Assembly (NCBI RefSeq): GCF_003955735.1
Contig: NZ_CP034464.1
Coordinates: 4,588,001-4,652,000 of the forward strand
Source: Undibacterium parvum
GTDB lineage: Bacteria > Pseudomonadota > Gammaproteobacteria > Burkholderiales > Burkholderiaceae_D
DNA: 64,000 bases
Direction: 5' to 3'
Under the pieces are notes generated by a model. The model was not told the DNA's origin and did not search any database. It saw nothing but the letters and a program-made list of their open reading frames with translations. The translations under genes were made by a program, and so were the position numbers. This document shows positions 17,896-26,562 of the stretch, piece by piece; the first letter of the stretch is position 1; the number at the start of each line of letters is the position of its first letter.

Positions 17896-19184
17896 GCTTG
17901 AGATCTCCGCAATTGTTCTTGTATGTCGGTATTGGCCTCGCCCCAATCTCGGGCAAAGCTAGGACGCAAGCGTAAGAAGCTGAGTCCGCCTACCAGCATT
18001 AGCATCAGCGGCACTATCCATGCGCTAGGCTTAGCGGGCGCAAAAGCAACTCCGAATAACTGCATATCAGCTGCACCAGCACCCTCCAATGAGATTTGAT
18101 ACAACATTTCTATGCTGATTACAGCGCCTAGCGCCAGCACAGCGCAAGCGAGTATGAGTTTCCACATCGATGGCCAGATTTTTTTGTACAAACCAAATTT
18201 CAAAACTCGCAAGTTCATCATCAAGATACTAGCGATGCCGCCTGGCGCATACATCACCACTAAAATAAAGAAGATGCCTAGATAGAGTTGCCATGCCTTG
18301 GTCAGGTCGGACAAGATGACGGTCAGCAGCACACCTAAGATGGCGCCTATCATAGGTCCGAAAAAAAAGCCTATGCCGCCTATGAAGGTGAACAGTAAAA
18401 CTCCACCAGAACGTATCGCGCTGACGTTCTCGGCGCTGACAATTTCAAAATTAATCGCCGACAAGGCACCCGAGATTCCAGCAAAAAATGCCGATAAAAT
18501 TAGAGTCAGATAACGCACCCATTGAGTGTTGTAACCGATAAATTCGACCCGCTCAGGATTATCTCTGACCGCGTTGATCAATCGGCCCAAAGGTGTCTGG
18601 GTAAATGCGTACATGCCGACTGCACTGATGAAGAGCCAGATGGCGATCAGGTAATACACCTCTATCTGCGGCCCAAAACTAATTCCCAGTATCGGTTTTC
18701 CGATCACGCGATTGGTAGAGATGCCACCTTCACCGCCGAAAAAACCAGGAAACATCAAAGAGCATGCGAATACCAATTCGACCATTCCCAAAGTAATCAT
18801 GGAGAAGGTGGTGCCGGATTTTTTGGTCGTGACATAGCCAAACAGCACACCAAAAAACATCCCGGCACAACCACCAACCAAGGGCACCAGGCTAATAGGA
18901 ATGGATAAAGTACCTGCACTCACTAAATTCATCGTATGTATGCCGATAAAGGCTCCCAGCCCGGAATACACGGCATGACCAAAAGAGAGCATACCGCCCT
19001 GCCCTAATAACATATTGAAGGACAAGGCAAATATCATCAGTGTACCCATCTGCGACAACAGGGACAGAGAAGCACCACTACTAAACAGCAGCGGCGCGAA
19101 TAGCAACAGCAAAGCAAAACTGGACCAAATAATCCGGCGCCCTAGATTGATAGGGGTATATGAGAGCGGCTTAGTCATGATCAT
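17892..19184 (-). CDS. livM: LivM-type ABC transporter permease, extended C-terminus
   Basis: Membrane subunit of the importer with about ten hydrophobic segments. The conserved LivM stretch GQGGMLSFGHAVYSGLGA lies at about 62-79, and GGIGFFFGPMIGAILGV is near 270. At 430 residues it is longer than the common 320-360. The extra part is a further membrane segment pair near 340-400 and a polar tail. It overlaps livH upstream and livG downstream by ATGA. A second in-frame ATG two codons in is an equally possible start. Confidence 0.92.
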   Translation of the reverse strand: MIMTKPLSYTPINLGRRIIWSSFALLLLFAPLLFSSGASLSLLSQMGTLMIFALSFNMLLGQGGMLSFGHAVYSGLGAFIGIHTMNLVSAGTLSIPISLVPLVGGCAGMFFGVLFGYVTTKKSGTTFSMITLGMVELVFACSLMFPGFFGGEGGISTNRVIGKPILGISFGPQIEVYYLIAIWLFISAVGMYAFTQTPLGRLINAVRDNPERVEFIGYNTQWVRYLTLILSAFFAGISGALSAINFEIVSAENVSAIRSGGVLLFTFIGGIGFFFGPMIGAILGVLLTVILSDLTKAWQLYLGIFFILVVMYAPGGIASILMMNLRVLKFGLYKKIWPSMWKLILACAVLALGAVISIEMLYQISLEGAGAADMQLFGVAFAPAKPSAWIVPLMLMLVGGLSFLRLRPSFARDWGEANTDIQEQLRRSQA

Positions 19185-20128
19185 CCTTCGCGCGTGCCGA
19201 GTAAGCCTCTGGGGCGGAAAATTAGTATCAGCACCAAGAGCAAATACGGCAGGATAGGTGCTACTTGAGAGACACTCAAACTAAGTAGTGCGTAGGCCGG
19301 GGTATTGGCAGTGACTTTGATACCCGCAATTGCCAAGGCCGACATCAGCGAATAATCGATGGCGACCGCAAACGTCTGCGCCACGCCTATCAATATCGAT
19401 GCGATGAAAGCACCGGCTAGCGAGCCCATGCCACCGACCACGACCACCACAAAAATAATACTTCCTAAGGTCGCCGCCATGCCCGGTTCAGTGATGAAGG
19501 CATTTCCGCCCACCACCCCGGCCAAGCCTGCCAGCGCACAACCACCGCCAAACACCAGCATGAAGACTCTGGGGACATTGTGCCCCAAGGCCTCGACCAT
19601 TTCGGGATGCGTCAGCGCCGCCTGTATCACCAGACCGATACGGGTGCGGGTTAGTAGCAGATAAATGGAGAGCAGCATCAGCAAAGCCACCAGCATCATG
19701 AAGCCGCGATAGATAGGGAAAGTGGTCGTATATAAAGTAAATAAGGGACCATCGAGCATGGCTGGAATCGCATACGGAACGGTGGATCTACCCCAAATCA
19801 ATTGCACCAATTCGACGATCACATACGACAAGCCAAAGGTGAATAACAATTCTGGAATATGCCCATGCTTATGCACCGAGCGTAAGCCGTAGCGTTCGAC
19901 TAAGGCACCCAATAATCCTACTAATAAGGGGGCCAGAAAGAAGGCCGGCCAGAATCCCAGTTTGCTGCTGATGGTATAGGCAAAATACGCGCCCAGCATA
20001 TAAAAACTGGCGTGCGCAAAATTGAGTACGCCCATCATACTGAAAATCAAGGTTAGGCCAGAGGACAGCATAAACAGCAGCAAGCCGTAACTCACACCGT
20101 TGAGCAAGGTGATCAGGGTAAATTCCAA
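19181..20128 (-). CDS. livH: LivH-type ABC transporter permease
   Basis: Membrane subunit partnering LivM (315 residues, eight or so hydrophobic helices). It opens with LLNGVSYGLLLFMLSSGLTL and then the typical GVLNFAHASFYMLGAYFAY. GGMGSLAGAFIASILIGV near residue 230 is the permease's conserved cytoplasmic loop. A hairpin terminator lies between this gene and the upstream binding-protein gene, so it is probably expressed at a lower level than the latter. Confidence 0.93.
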   Translation of the reverse strand: MEFTLITLLNGVSYGLLLFMLSSGLTLIFSMMGVLNFAHASFYMLGAYFAYTISSKLGFWPAFFLAPLLVGLLGALVERYGLRSVHKHGHIPELLFTFGLSYVIVELVQLIWGRSTVPYAIPAMLDGPLFTLYTTTFPIYRGFMMLVALLMLLSIYLLLTRTRIGLVIQAALTHPEMVEALGHNVPRVFMLVFGGGCALAGLAGVVGGNAFITEPGMAATLGSIIFVVVVVGGMGSLAGAFIASILIGVAQTFAVAIDYSLMSALAIAGIKVTANTPAYALLSLSVSQVAPILPYLLLVLILIFRPRGLLGTREG

Positions 20129-20186
20129 TTGAACTCCTTTAAAGTTTGGCTACGCATGCGCACTAGCGATTGTTAGCTTTGCCGCG

Positions 20187-20220
20187 AAAAAAAGAGAGTG
20201 CTGGCTGCAGCACTCTCTTT
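20187..20220 (-). terminator. Intra-operon terminator/attenuator between binding protein and livH
   Basis: Read on the minus strand, a 13-bp perfect stem (AAAGAGAGTGCTG and its complement) with a 4-base loop is followed by a U-run. It lies just after the binding-protein stop and 59 bases before livH. It likely ends most transcripts, which keeps the binding protein in excess. Confidence 0.8.
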
Positions 20221-20237
20221 CTTGATGAACTTAGCGA

Positions 20238-21473
20238 TTAATTTGGACGCTTCATTTGGCAAGACGAGGGTTGCGAGGCGACAAAGGCTTCAATTTTTTG
20301 ATTGGTCTGCCATCCCAAGCCGGTGTTTTCCTGATCGTACTTCACGTCCTTGCCGTTGGTCTTGACCCAGGTGGAGATATACAGGGGTTGCTGGATCTGA
20401 TGATCACTTTTGCGCAACACATCATCACCATTGAGGCTCTTTACCGTCATACCCTCCATCGTCAACGCTACTTTTAATGGCTCAATAGACTTCGACTCCT
20501 TAACCGCTTTGGACAGGCTAGCGATGACTGTATATGTGGCCATGGAATAGTAATCATCTTTATACTTGGCTTTAAAACCCTCGACGATTTCTTTTCCAGA
20601 AAAGCTCTCGTTGTTCGGATGCCAGTAGCTCACTTGCTTGACCCTATCGATACCGGCGGCGCCCATCGCAGTCGGCACCCCGGTGGTGCCGGCATAATAA
20701 GTATAGAAATTAGCCTTTAAATCGGCGTCTTTGGCGGACTTAATCAATAGGGCAAGATCGGCGCCCCAATTGCCGGTAATGACAGTATCAGCACCGGATG
20801 CCTTGATCTTCGCCACATAAGGCGAGAAATCTTTTACCTGTCCAATAGGATGCAGATCATCACCAACGATTTGAATGTCCGGCCGTTTGCGACCGAGGTA
20901 TTCTTTGGCGGCACGGGTAACCTGATGGCCGAAGGAGTAATTCTGACCTATGATGTAGACCTTCTTGATCGCCAGGTCTTTTGCCATAAAGCTGGTCAAT
21001 GCCTCCATCTTCATATCTGAATTGGAGTCAAAGCGGAAATGCCAGAAACTGCATTTGCTATTGGTCATATCAGGATCGACCGCTGCATGATTTAAGTAGA
21101 GAATTTCTTTGCCAGGATTGCGCTCATTGTGTTTATTCACTGCATCGAGTAAGGCCAGACCTACCCCGGAGCCATTACCCTGAGTGATATAGCGAAAGCC
21201 CTTATCGATAATAGTTTTCAAGACTGTCAGCGACTCCTGAGGACTGCCTTTATTATCAAAACCGACCACTTCGATTTTATGCCCACCCGCCCAAGCTTCG
21301 GCATTGGCTTTCTCTGCTACGTATTGAAATGAGTTCAGAATGTTTTGTCCTACCGGTGCGAACGGCCCAGAAAGCGGATCGATATAGGCGATTTTGATGG
21401 TGTCGGACATGGCCACCGGCCCGACTGAGATCAGTGCAAGTGCTACAACGGACGCGCGTAATTGAAATTTCAT
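20238..21473 (-). CDS. Periplasmic substrate-binding protein of the Liv-type importer
   Basis: A type I periplasmic-binding-fold protein (Peripla_BP_6) of 411 residues. The signal peptide ends near VAMSDT (about 23). The mature protein starts IKIAYIDPLSGPFAPVGQN, the characteristic first strand and ligand loop. Further conserved blocks are KVYIIGQNYSFGHQ and ADTVITGNWGADLALLIKSA. The adjacent acyl-CoA ligase and FadB-like genes make a carboxylic acid (fatty, branched or aromatic) as likely a ligand as an amino acid. It is the first gene of the transporter run. Confidence 0.92.
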   Translation of the reverse strand: MKFQLRASVVALALISVGPVAMSDTIKIAYIDPLSGPFAPVGQNILNSFQYVAEKANAEAWAGGHKIEVVGFDNKGSPQESLTVLKTIIDKGFRYITQGNGSGVGLALLDAVNKHNERNPGKEILYLNHAAVDPDMTNSKCSFWHFRFDSNSDMKMEALTSFMAKDLAIKKVYIIGQNYSFGHQVTRAAKEYLGRKRPDIQIVGDDLHPIGQVKDFSPYVAKIKASGADTVITGNWGADLALLIKSAKDADLKANFYTYYAGTTGVPTAMGAAGIDRVKQVSYWHPNNESFSGKEIVEGFKAKYKDDYYSMATYTVIASLSKAVKESKSIEPLKVALTMEGMTVKSLNGDDVLRKSDHQIQQPLYISTWVKTNGKDVKYDQENTGLGWQTNQKIEAFVASQPSSCQMKRPN

Positions 21474-21588
21474 TGGTCTATCTCCTTTATTTTTATCGGA
21501 ATAACGACGAACTCAAAACACAAAAACATGACTGCTTTACTTAATTCTTGCTCACCCGCGAGCACCATCAAACACCTTATACTTACAG

Positions 21589-23241
21589 TTACGCCGTTGG
21601 GAGCTTGTAATCCTTAAATTGCTCCCTCAACTTGTTTTTCTGTATCTTGCCTGTTGCCCCCAAAGGCAGGGCATCGATAAAGACCACGTCATCCGGGGTC
21701 CACCATTTGGCGATCTTGCCCTCATAAAACTGCAGCAAAGCGGCTTTATCAATTTCGGCATCGGGCTTTTTAACGACGACCAATAAGGGGCGCTCATCCC
21801 ATTTGGGATGAAATACGCTGATACAGGCGGCTTGTAAAACCCCGGGGAAAGACATCGCCACGTTTTCCAGATCGATGGTGCCTATCCATTCACCACCGGA
21901 TTTGATGACGTCCTTGCTTCTATCTGTAATTTGCATATAGCCGTCTGCATCGATAGTGGCCACGTCGCCCGTAGGGAACCAACCATCCTCCAAAATATCG
22001 CCGCCCTCTTGTTTAAAATAGCTATGAATAATCCATTCGCCTTTGACCAGTAGGTTCCCATACGTAATGCCATCCCAAGGCAACTCGGCACCAGCATCAT
22101 CGACTATCTTCATATCCACGCCATACACCGCGTGACCTTGTTTGAGTAAAACAGCTTCCTGCTGTGCGTCGGTCAAGCCCATGTGCTTGGCCTGTAGCGT
22201 GCCAGTGGTGCCTAGCGGTGACATCTCGGTCATGCCCCAGGCATGTATCACTTCAACGCCATAAGTATGTCTGAGCGTTTTCATCATGGAAGGTGGGCAA
22301 GCCGAGCCGCCTATGACGGTGCGCTTAAAGCTGGAGAAGCGCAGGTTATTTTGCGCGACATAATTGAGTAATCCCAGCCAAATAGTGGGCACTCCGGCGG
22401 AGAAAGTGACTTGCTCTTGTTCGAACAGTTCATACAAGGATTTACCATCCATGTGTGGACCTGGGAATACCAATTTCGCTCCGCTTAACGGCGCAGAATA
22501 TGGCAAGCCCCAGGCATTTACATGGAACATAGGCACCACCGGCAAGACGGCATCGCGCGCCGAAACATTAAGCGCATCTGGCATAGCCGAAGCATAAGAA
22601 TGCAAGACCGTAGAGCGGTGCGAATACAAGGCGCCCTTAGGATTACCGGTCGTACCCGAGGTATAGCAAAGGCTGGAAGCAGAATTCTCGTCAAACAAGG
22701 GCCAAATAAACTGATCCGAGTTGGCAGCGATTAGATCTTCGTAGCACAAGAGATTAGGAACACTACCATCAGTTGGCAATCGGTCCCTGTCGCACATCAT
22801 TACAAAACCCTTGACGGTAGTGCAATGTTTGGCGATCGCTTGAATAATTGGCAGGAAAGTGATGTCAAATAGCAGATATTGGTCTTCGGCATGATTGACG
22901 ATGTAGGCAATCTGCTCCGGATACAGGCGTGGATTAATAGTATGGAGCACCGCACCAGAACCTGAAACCGCATAATAGGCTTCCATGTGGCGGTAGCCGT
23001 TCCAAGCCAGAGTGGCGACCCTATCCCCGAGCACCACGCCTAATTGTTGCAAAGCATTGGCTAATTTTTTTGCTCGGCTATGACAATCGTGATACGTGTA
23101 GCGATGAATGTCGCCCTCGACCCGCCTTGAAACAATCTCATTGCCACCGAAATGCCTATCTGCGTGTTCGATAATGCTAGAAATGAGCAAGGGTTTGCTC
23201 ATCATTTGACCCATCAAAGGGCTTTTTGGGTAGGCGGACAT
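21589..23241 (-). CDS. Acyl-CoA synthetase (AMP-binding, medium/long-chain fatty-acid type)
   Basis: Activates a carboxylic acid to its CoA thioester through an acyl-adenylate. The P-loop motif [11 protein letters not shown] is at 193-203. The A5 region is [13 protein letters not shown], the adenylate-binding motif [12 protein letters not shown], and the hinge [22 protein letters not shown], with the C-terminal catalytic lysine in [13 protein letters not shown]. At 550 residues it fits the AlkK/FadD3-like medium-chain group more than FadD. It is encoded immediately upstream of the importer's binding protein on the same strand, so it probably activates the imported acid. The palindrome at 23324 lies about 85 bases upstream. 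Confidence 0.93.
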   Translation of the reverse strand: MSAYPKSPLMGQMMSKPLLISSIIEHADRHFGGNEIVSRRVEGDIHRYTYHDCHSRAKKLANALQQLGVVLGDRVATLAWNGYRHMEAYYAVSGSGAVLHTINPRLYPEQIAYIVNHAEDQYLLFDITFLPIIQAIAKHCTTVKGFVMMCDRDRLPTDGSVPNLLCYEDLIAANSDQFIWPLFDENSASSLCYTSGTTGNPKGALYSHRSTVLHSYASAMPDALNVSARDAVLPVVPMFHVNAWGLPYSAPLSGAKLVFPGPHMDGKSLYELFEQEQVTFSAGVPTIWLGLLNYVAQNNLRFSSFKRTVIGGSACPPSMMKTLRHTYGVEVIHAWGMTEMSPLGTTGTLQAKHMGLTDAQQEAVLLKQGHAVYGVDMKIVDDAGAELPWDGITYGNLLVKGEWIIHSYFKQEGGDILEDGWFPTGDVATIDADGYMQITDRSKDVIKSGGEWIGTIDLENVAMSFPGVLQAACISVFHPKWDERPLLVVVKKPDAEIDKAALLQFYEGKIAKWWTPDDVVFIDALPLGATGKIQKNKLREQFKDYKLPTA

Positions 23242-23323
23242 TCATTCTCCAGAAAATTGATTTTCTTAATTTCAACGAGGTTTTAGAGCTTTCTTCCTAA
23301 TTTAATTCATTTTGTCGATTTTG

Positions 23324-23335
23324 GAACGACCGTTC
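23324..23335. promoter_or_regulatory. Palindrome GAACGACCGTTC upstream of acyl-CoA ligase (candidate operator)
   Basis: Perfect 5-bp arms GAACG/CGTTC around two bases, within a looser longer symmetry. It shares the core ACGAYCGTT with sites at 16217 and 41241. The position, about 85 bases before the ligase start, fits a repressor operator. Confidence 0.5.
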
Positions 23336-23681
23336 TAATTCGTCAATCGCTAATTTCATGCTGCGTAACAGCAAAAATATCTTTGCAACAAACACAAAAC
23401 TCATCTAAACCACAAACGAAATATCAACAAAAATTCGTTTATTGCAATGCAATATTTACACAAAAATTGAGACGCAAAAACCGTAAAAATGAAGAGAAAA
23501 AAATCCATAATGTTTTTCTAGCGACACAAAAACAACAGAAATCAATTTTTACTACTTTGAAATAACTCCTTCTTAATTATGCAATTTACATCTCTTGTTT
23601 TGCGCTGAACAGTAAAATTTTCTCATTCGTAAAAATCCGGGATTTTGTCTCTGACTTCGAGAGTCTTAGCACCTCATCATG

Positions 23682-23687
23682 TATAAT
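23682..23687 (+). promoter_or_regulatory. prfB: Candidate -10 box of prfB
   Basis: A perfect TATAAT hexamer 35 bases before the prfB ATG. No good -35 box at standard spacing was found, so the call rests on the -10 alone. Confidence 0.4.
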
Positions 23688-23722
23688 CAAAGGTTCGATT
23701 TAATTAGACTGCAGAGAAAAAT

Positions 23723-24827
23723 ATGGAAGCCGAACGCCTCAATAGCCTGTCCAACCTGCTCGCTGACCTGACGGTACGCGAAGCCGAACTTCGGAGGTAT
23801 CTTTGACTTCGATGTCAAGTCAGAGAAACTGGAACAAGTTAACGCCGAATTAGAAGATCCTAAAGTCTGGGAAGAGCCTAAGCGCGCCCAAGAATTAGGC
23901 AAGGAAAAAAAATCCCTAGAAGCTATCGTCAATACCTTGACGAAAATCGACACCGACCTAAAAGACGCCAACGATCTGTTTGCAATGGCGCGTGAAGAAG
24001 CCGATGAAGAAACCTTAGAGGCGGTCGAGCTCGATGCGGAGACCTTGAAGGGGCTAGTCGAGGGCATGGAATTTCGCAGGATGTTCAATAATCCTATGGA
24101 TCCGAACAACTGCTTCATCGATATTCAGGCTGGCGCAGGCGGTACCGAAGCGCAAGACTGGGCTTCTATGCTGCTACGTCAATATTTACGCTATTGTGAG
24201 CGCAAGGGCTTTAAGGTCGAAATCATGGAACAATCCGATGGCGAGGTGGCTGGCATCAAGACCGCGACGCTCAAAGTTGAGGGCGACTACGCTTACGGCT
24301 TCCTGCGCACAGAAACTGGCGTACATAGACTGGTGCGTAAGTCACCGTTCGATTCCGCCAACGGCCGTCACACCTCGTTTTCCAGCCTGTTTGTGTATCC
24401 AGAAGTCGATGAGTCGTTTGAAATTGATATTAACCCAGCCGATGTACGGGTCGATACCTATCGAGCTTCCGGTGCCGGTGGTCAGCATATTAATAAGACC
24501 GATTCCGCAGTACGCTTGACACATGGTCCTTCTGGCATCGTCGTACAGTGTCAGAATGACCGTAGTCAACATCGTAACCGCGCCGAGGCTTGGGAAATGT
24601 TGAAAGCAAAATTATTTGAACTCGAATTGCGCAAGCGCATGAGCGAAAAGCAAAATCTGGAAGACACCAAGACTGATGTTGGCTGGGGTCACCAAATTCG
24701 CTCCTACGTATTGGACCAATCCCGCATCAAAGATTTGCGTACCAATTTTGAGATGGGCAATACCAAGGCCGTGCTCGATGGCGATCTTGATGATTTTATT
24801 GCTGCCTCATTAAAACAAGGCGTGTAA
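23723..24827 (+). CDS. prfB: Peptide chain release factor 2, with +1 programmed frameshift
   Basis: Class I release factor that reads UAA and UGA. Translation starts at ATG 23723 and meets an in-frame TGA as codon 28 (23804-23806). The sequence around it is the textbook autoregulatory signal: internal Shine-Dalgarno GGAGG, then TATCTTTGAC. After slipping +1 on CTT, reading continues GAC TTC GAT from 23805 to the stop at 24827, giving 367 residues, the normal RF2 length. The joined protein has the anticodon-like SPF tripeptide (207-209) and GGQ (252-254), the residues for stop-codon reading and peptidyl-tRNA hydrolysis. Simple ORF calling would miss the first 71 residues. It is followed by lysS, a common pairing. 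Confidence 0.97.
23791..23807 (+). promoter_or_regulatory. prfB: prfB +1 ribosomal frameshift site
   Basis: TCGGAGGTATCTTTGAC: an SD-like GGAGG placed a few bases before the slippery CTT and the UGA stop, followed by C. Low RF2 slows termination at UGA and favours the +1 slip, a known feedback loop. Confidence 0.96.
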
Positions 24828-24841
24828 TTTTACAAGTACAC

Positions 24842-24864
24842 GGAGAGCGCTAAGCCCGCTCTCC
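24842..24864 (+). other. Intercistronic hairpin between prfB and lysS
   Basis: An 8-bp perfect stem GGAGAGCG/CGCTCTCC in the 85-base gap. No U-run follows, so read-through into lysS is expected; it may act as a weak terminator or message-stability element. Confidence 0.45.
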
Positions 24865-24912
24865 TCTGCAATCATGGTGCGCATCTTTGCACCCACAATA
24901 AAGAGCATTCAT

Positions 24913-26445
24913 ATGTCAGAACAAAATATACCGGCCGCAGAACTGCCACAAGACGAAAACTCCATCATCGCCGAGCGACGTGCCAAATTGGCGGCGATCC
25001 GCGCGCAAGGCGTAGCGTTTCCGAATGACTTCCGCCCTCAGCACAAAGCCGCGGCATTGCAAGAGCAATACGGCGCACATACGCGTGAAGAGCTCGAAGC
25101 GATGAACGTAGAGGTGGCGATCGCTGGCCGTATGATGCTCAAGCGTGAAGCTGGCAAAAAAGCGGCATTCGCCACTTTGCAAGATGCATCAGGCCTAAAG
25201 GCTGATGGCCGTATTCAGCTCTACATCACCAGCGATAAGACTGGCGAAGTGGAAATGGAAGCCTTCCGCCACTACGATTTGGGCGATATTCTGGGCATCG
25301 TTGGCGTGCTGTTTAAAACTAAGACCGATGAGTTGACCGTAAAAGTCACGACACTGCGTTTGCTGACTAAATCTTTGCGCCCATTGCCAGATAAGTTCCA
25401 TGGCTTATCGAATCAGGAAACCAAGTATCGCCAGCGTTATGTCGATCTGATCATGAGCGAAGACACTCGTCGCACTTTCAAGGCGCGTACCGCTGCGATG
25501 AACTCGATACGCAGCTTTATGAATAGCCATGATTTCATGGAAGTCGAAACGCCGATGTTGCACGTTATTCCGGGTGGCGCGGCAGCTAAGCCTTTCATCA
25601 CGCATCACAATGCGCTGGACATGGAAATGTATCTGCGTATCGCGCCTGAACTGTATCTGAAGCGTCTGGTAGTCGGTGGTTTTGACCGCGTTTTCGAAGT
25701 CAATCGCAATTTCCGCAATGAAGGCGTATCACCACGTCACAATCCGGAATTCACGATGATGGAATTCTATGCCGCCTATGTCGATTACAAATGGCTCATG
25801 GATTTCACTGAAGAAGTCATCCGCAAGGCAGCAGTTGATGCGCACGGCACGGCAGTGCTAACTTACCAGGGCAGGGAACTCGATCTTTCCAAGCCGTTCC
25901 AGCGTCTCACCATCGTTGGCGCAATCAATAAATATGCGCCAGGCTACAGCGATGAGCAATTGCACGACGCCGAATTCATTAAGGCAGAACTGAAGAAATT
26001 CGGTGTCAAGCCATTTGCCACCGCTGGTTTGGGTGCATTGCAATTGGCGCTGTTTGAAGAAACAGCTGAAGCGCAATTGTGGGAACCAACCTACATCATT
26101 GATTACCCGGTTGAAGTGTCGCCACTGGCACGCGCATCCGATACCGTTGCCGGCATTACCGAACGCTTTGAACTGTTCATGACCGGTCGTGAAATCGCCA
26201 ACGGCTTCTCTGAGTTGAACGATGCCGAAGATCAGGCTGCGCGCTTCCAGGCACAAGTTGCGGCCAAAGACGCTGGTGATGAAGAAGCCATGTTCTACGA
26301 TGCCGATTATATTCGCGCCTTGGAATATGGACTGCCACCAACTGGCGGTTGCGGAATAGGCATAGATAGATTGATGATGCTGATCACCGATTCGCCTAAC
26401 ATCCGTGATGTCATCTTATTCCCGCATTTACGTCGCGAAGACTAA
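24913..26445 (+). CDS. lysS: Lysyl-tRNA synthetase, class II
   Basis: Charges tRNA-Lys. The N-terminal OB-fold anticodon-binding domain (about 60-150) contains [21 protein letters not shown] sequence and [18 protein letters not shown] at the start of the catalytic domain. Motif 2 is [21 protein letters not shown], and motif 3 is [13 protein letters not shown] with the invariant Arg. At 510 residues it matches E. coli LysS (505). The frame is open further upstream, but the ATG at 24913 begins the family-like acidic N-terminus (MSEQN). It is cotranscribed with prfB or closely downstream of it. Confidence 0.96.
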   Translation: MSEQNIPAAELPQDENSIIAERRAKLAAIRAQGVAFPNDFRPQHKAAALQEQYGAHTREELEAMNVEVAIAGRMMLKREAGKKAAFATLQDASGLKADGRIQLYITSDKTGEVEMEAFRHYDLGDILGIVGVLFKTKTDELTVKVTTLRLLTKSLRPLPDKFHGLSNQETKYRQRYVDLIMSEDTRRTFKARTAAMNSIRSFMNSHDFMEVETPMLHVIPGGAAAKPFITHHNALDMEMYLRIAPELYLKRLVVGGFDRVFEVNRNFRNEGVSPRHNPEFTMMEFYAAYVDYKWLMDFTEEVIRKAAVDAHGTAVLTYQGRELDLSKPFQRLTIVGAINKYAPGYSDEQLHDAEFIKAELKKFGVKPFATAGLGALQLALFEETAEAQLWEPTYIIDYPVEVSPLARASDTVAGITERFELFMTGREIANGFSELNDAEDQAARFQAQVAAKDAGDEEAMFYDADYIRALEYGLPPTGGCGIGIDRLMMLITDSPNIRDVILFPHLRRED

Positions 26446-26479
26446 GCTAATTTTTTAGCTTAGCGGGCGCTTATCCGGC

Positions 26480-26512
26480 AAAAGGCATTGAGATTTTTCT
26501 TGATGCCTTTTT
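26480..26512 (+). terminator. Rho-independent terminator after lysS
   Basis: Stem AAAAGGCAT/ATGCCTTTTT with a U-run, 35 bases after the lysS stop. An alternative upstream start for the next ORF would lie inside it, which supports the downstream start at 26563. Confidence 0.75.
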
Positions 26513-26562
26513 CGTTTGTGTTGCGTATTTTTATAAAAACTCTCCTAATATTTACGTTCACC

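Larger units (their letters stand above)
23242..23722. other. AT-rich divergent intergenic region (acyl-CoA ligase / prfB)
   Basis: 481 bases without a credible gene. It holds the palindrome GAACGACCGTTC (23324-23335) near the ligase promoter, a long A/T-rich stretch (about 23370-23590), a short inverted repeat GACT-TCGAG-AGTC (23653-23665) and a TATAAT box at 23682-23687 about 35 bases before prfB. A 60-codon frame at 23383 is low-complexity Lys/Gln/Asn and looks spurious. Confidence 0.6.

Noticed and set aside
23383..23565. 60-codon plus-strand frame in the ligase/prfB gap
   Set aside because: Lys/Gln/Asn low-complexity in AT-rich DNA, no Shine-Dalgarno; likely chance.
23937..24827. prfB taken as a short gene starting at 23937
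   Set aside because: The frameshift site and 71 upstream residues restore full-length RF2; the ATG at 23937 is internal.
24874..24912. Upstream in-frame ATG for lysS
   Set aside because: Thirteen extra residues lie outside the family; ATG 24913 begins the typical N-terminus.
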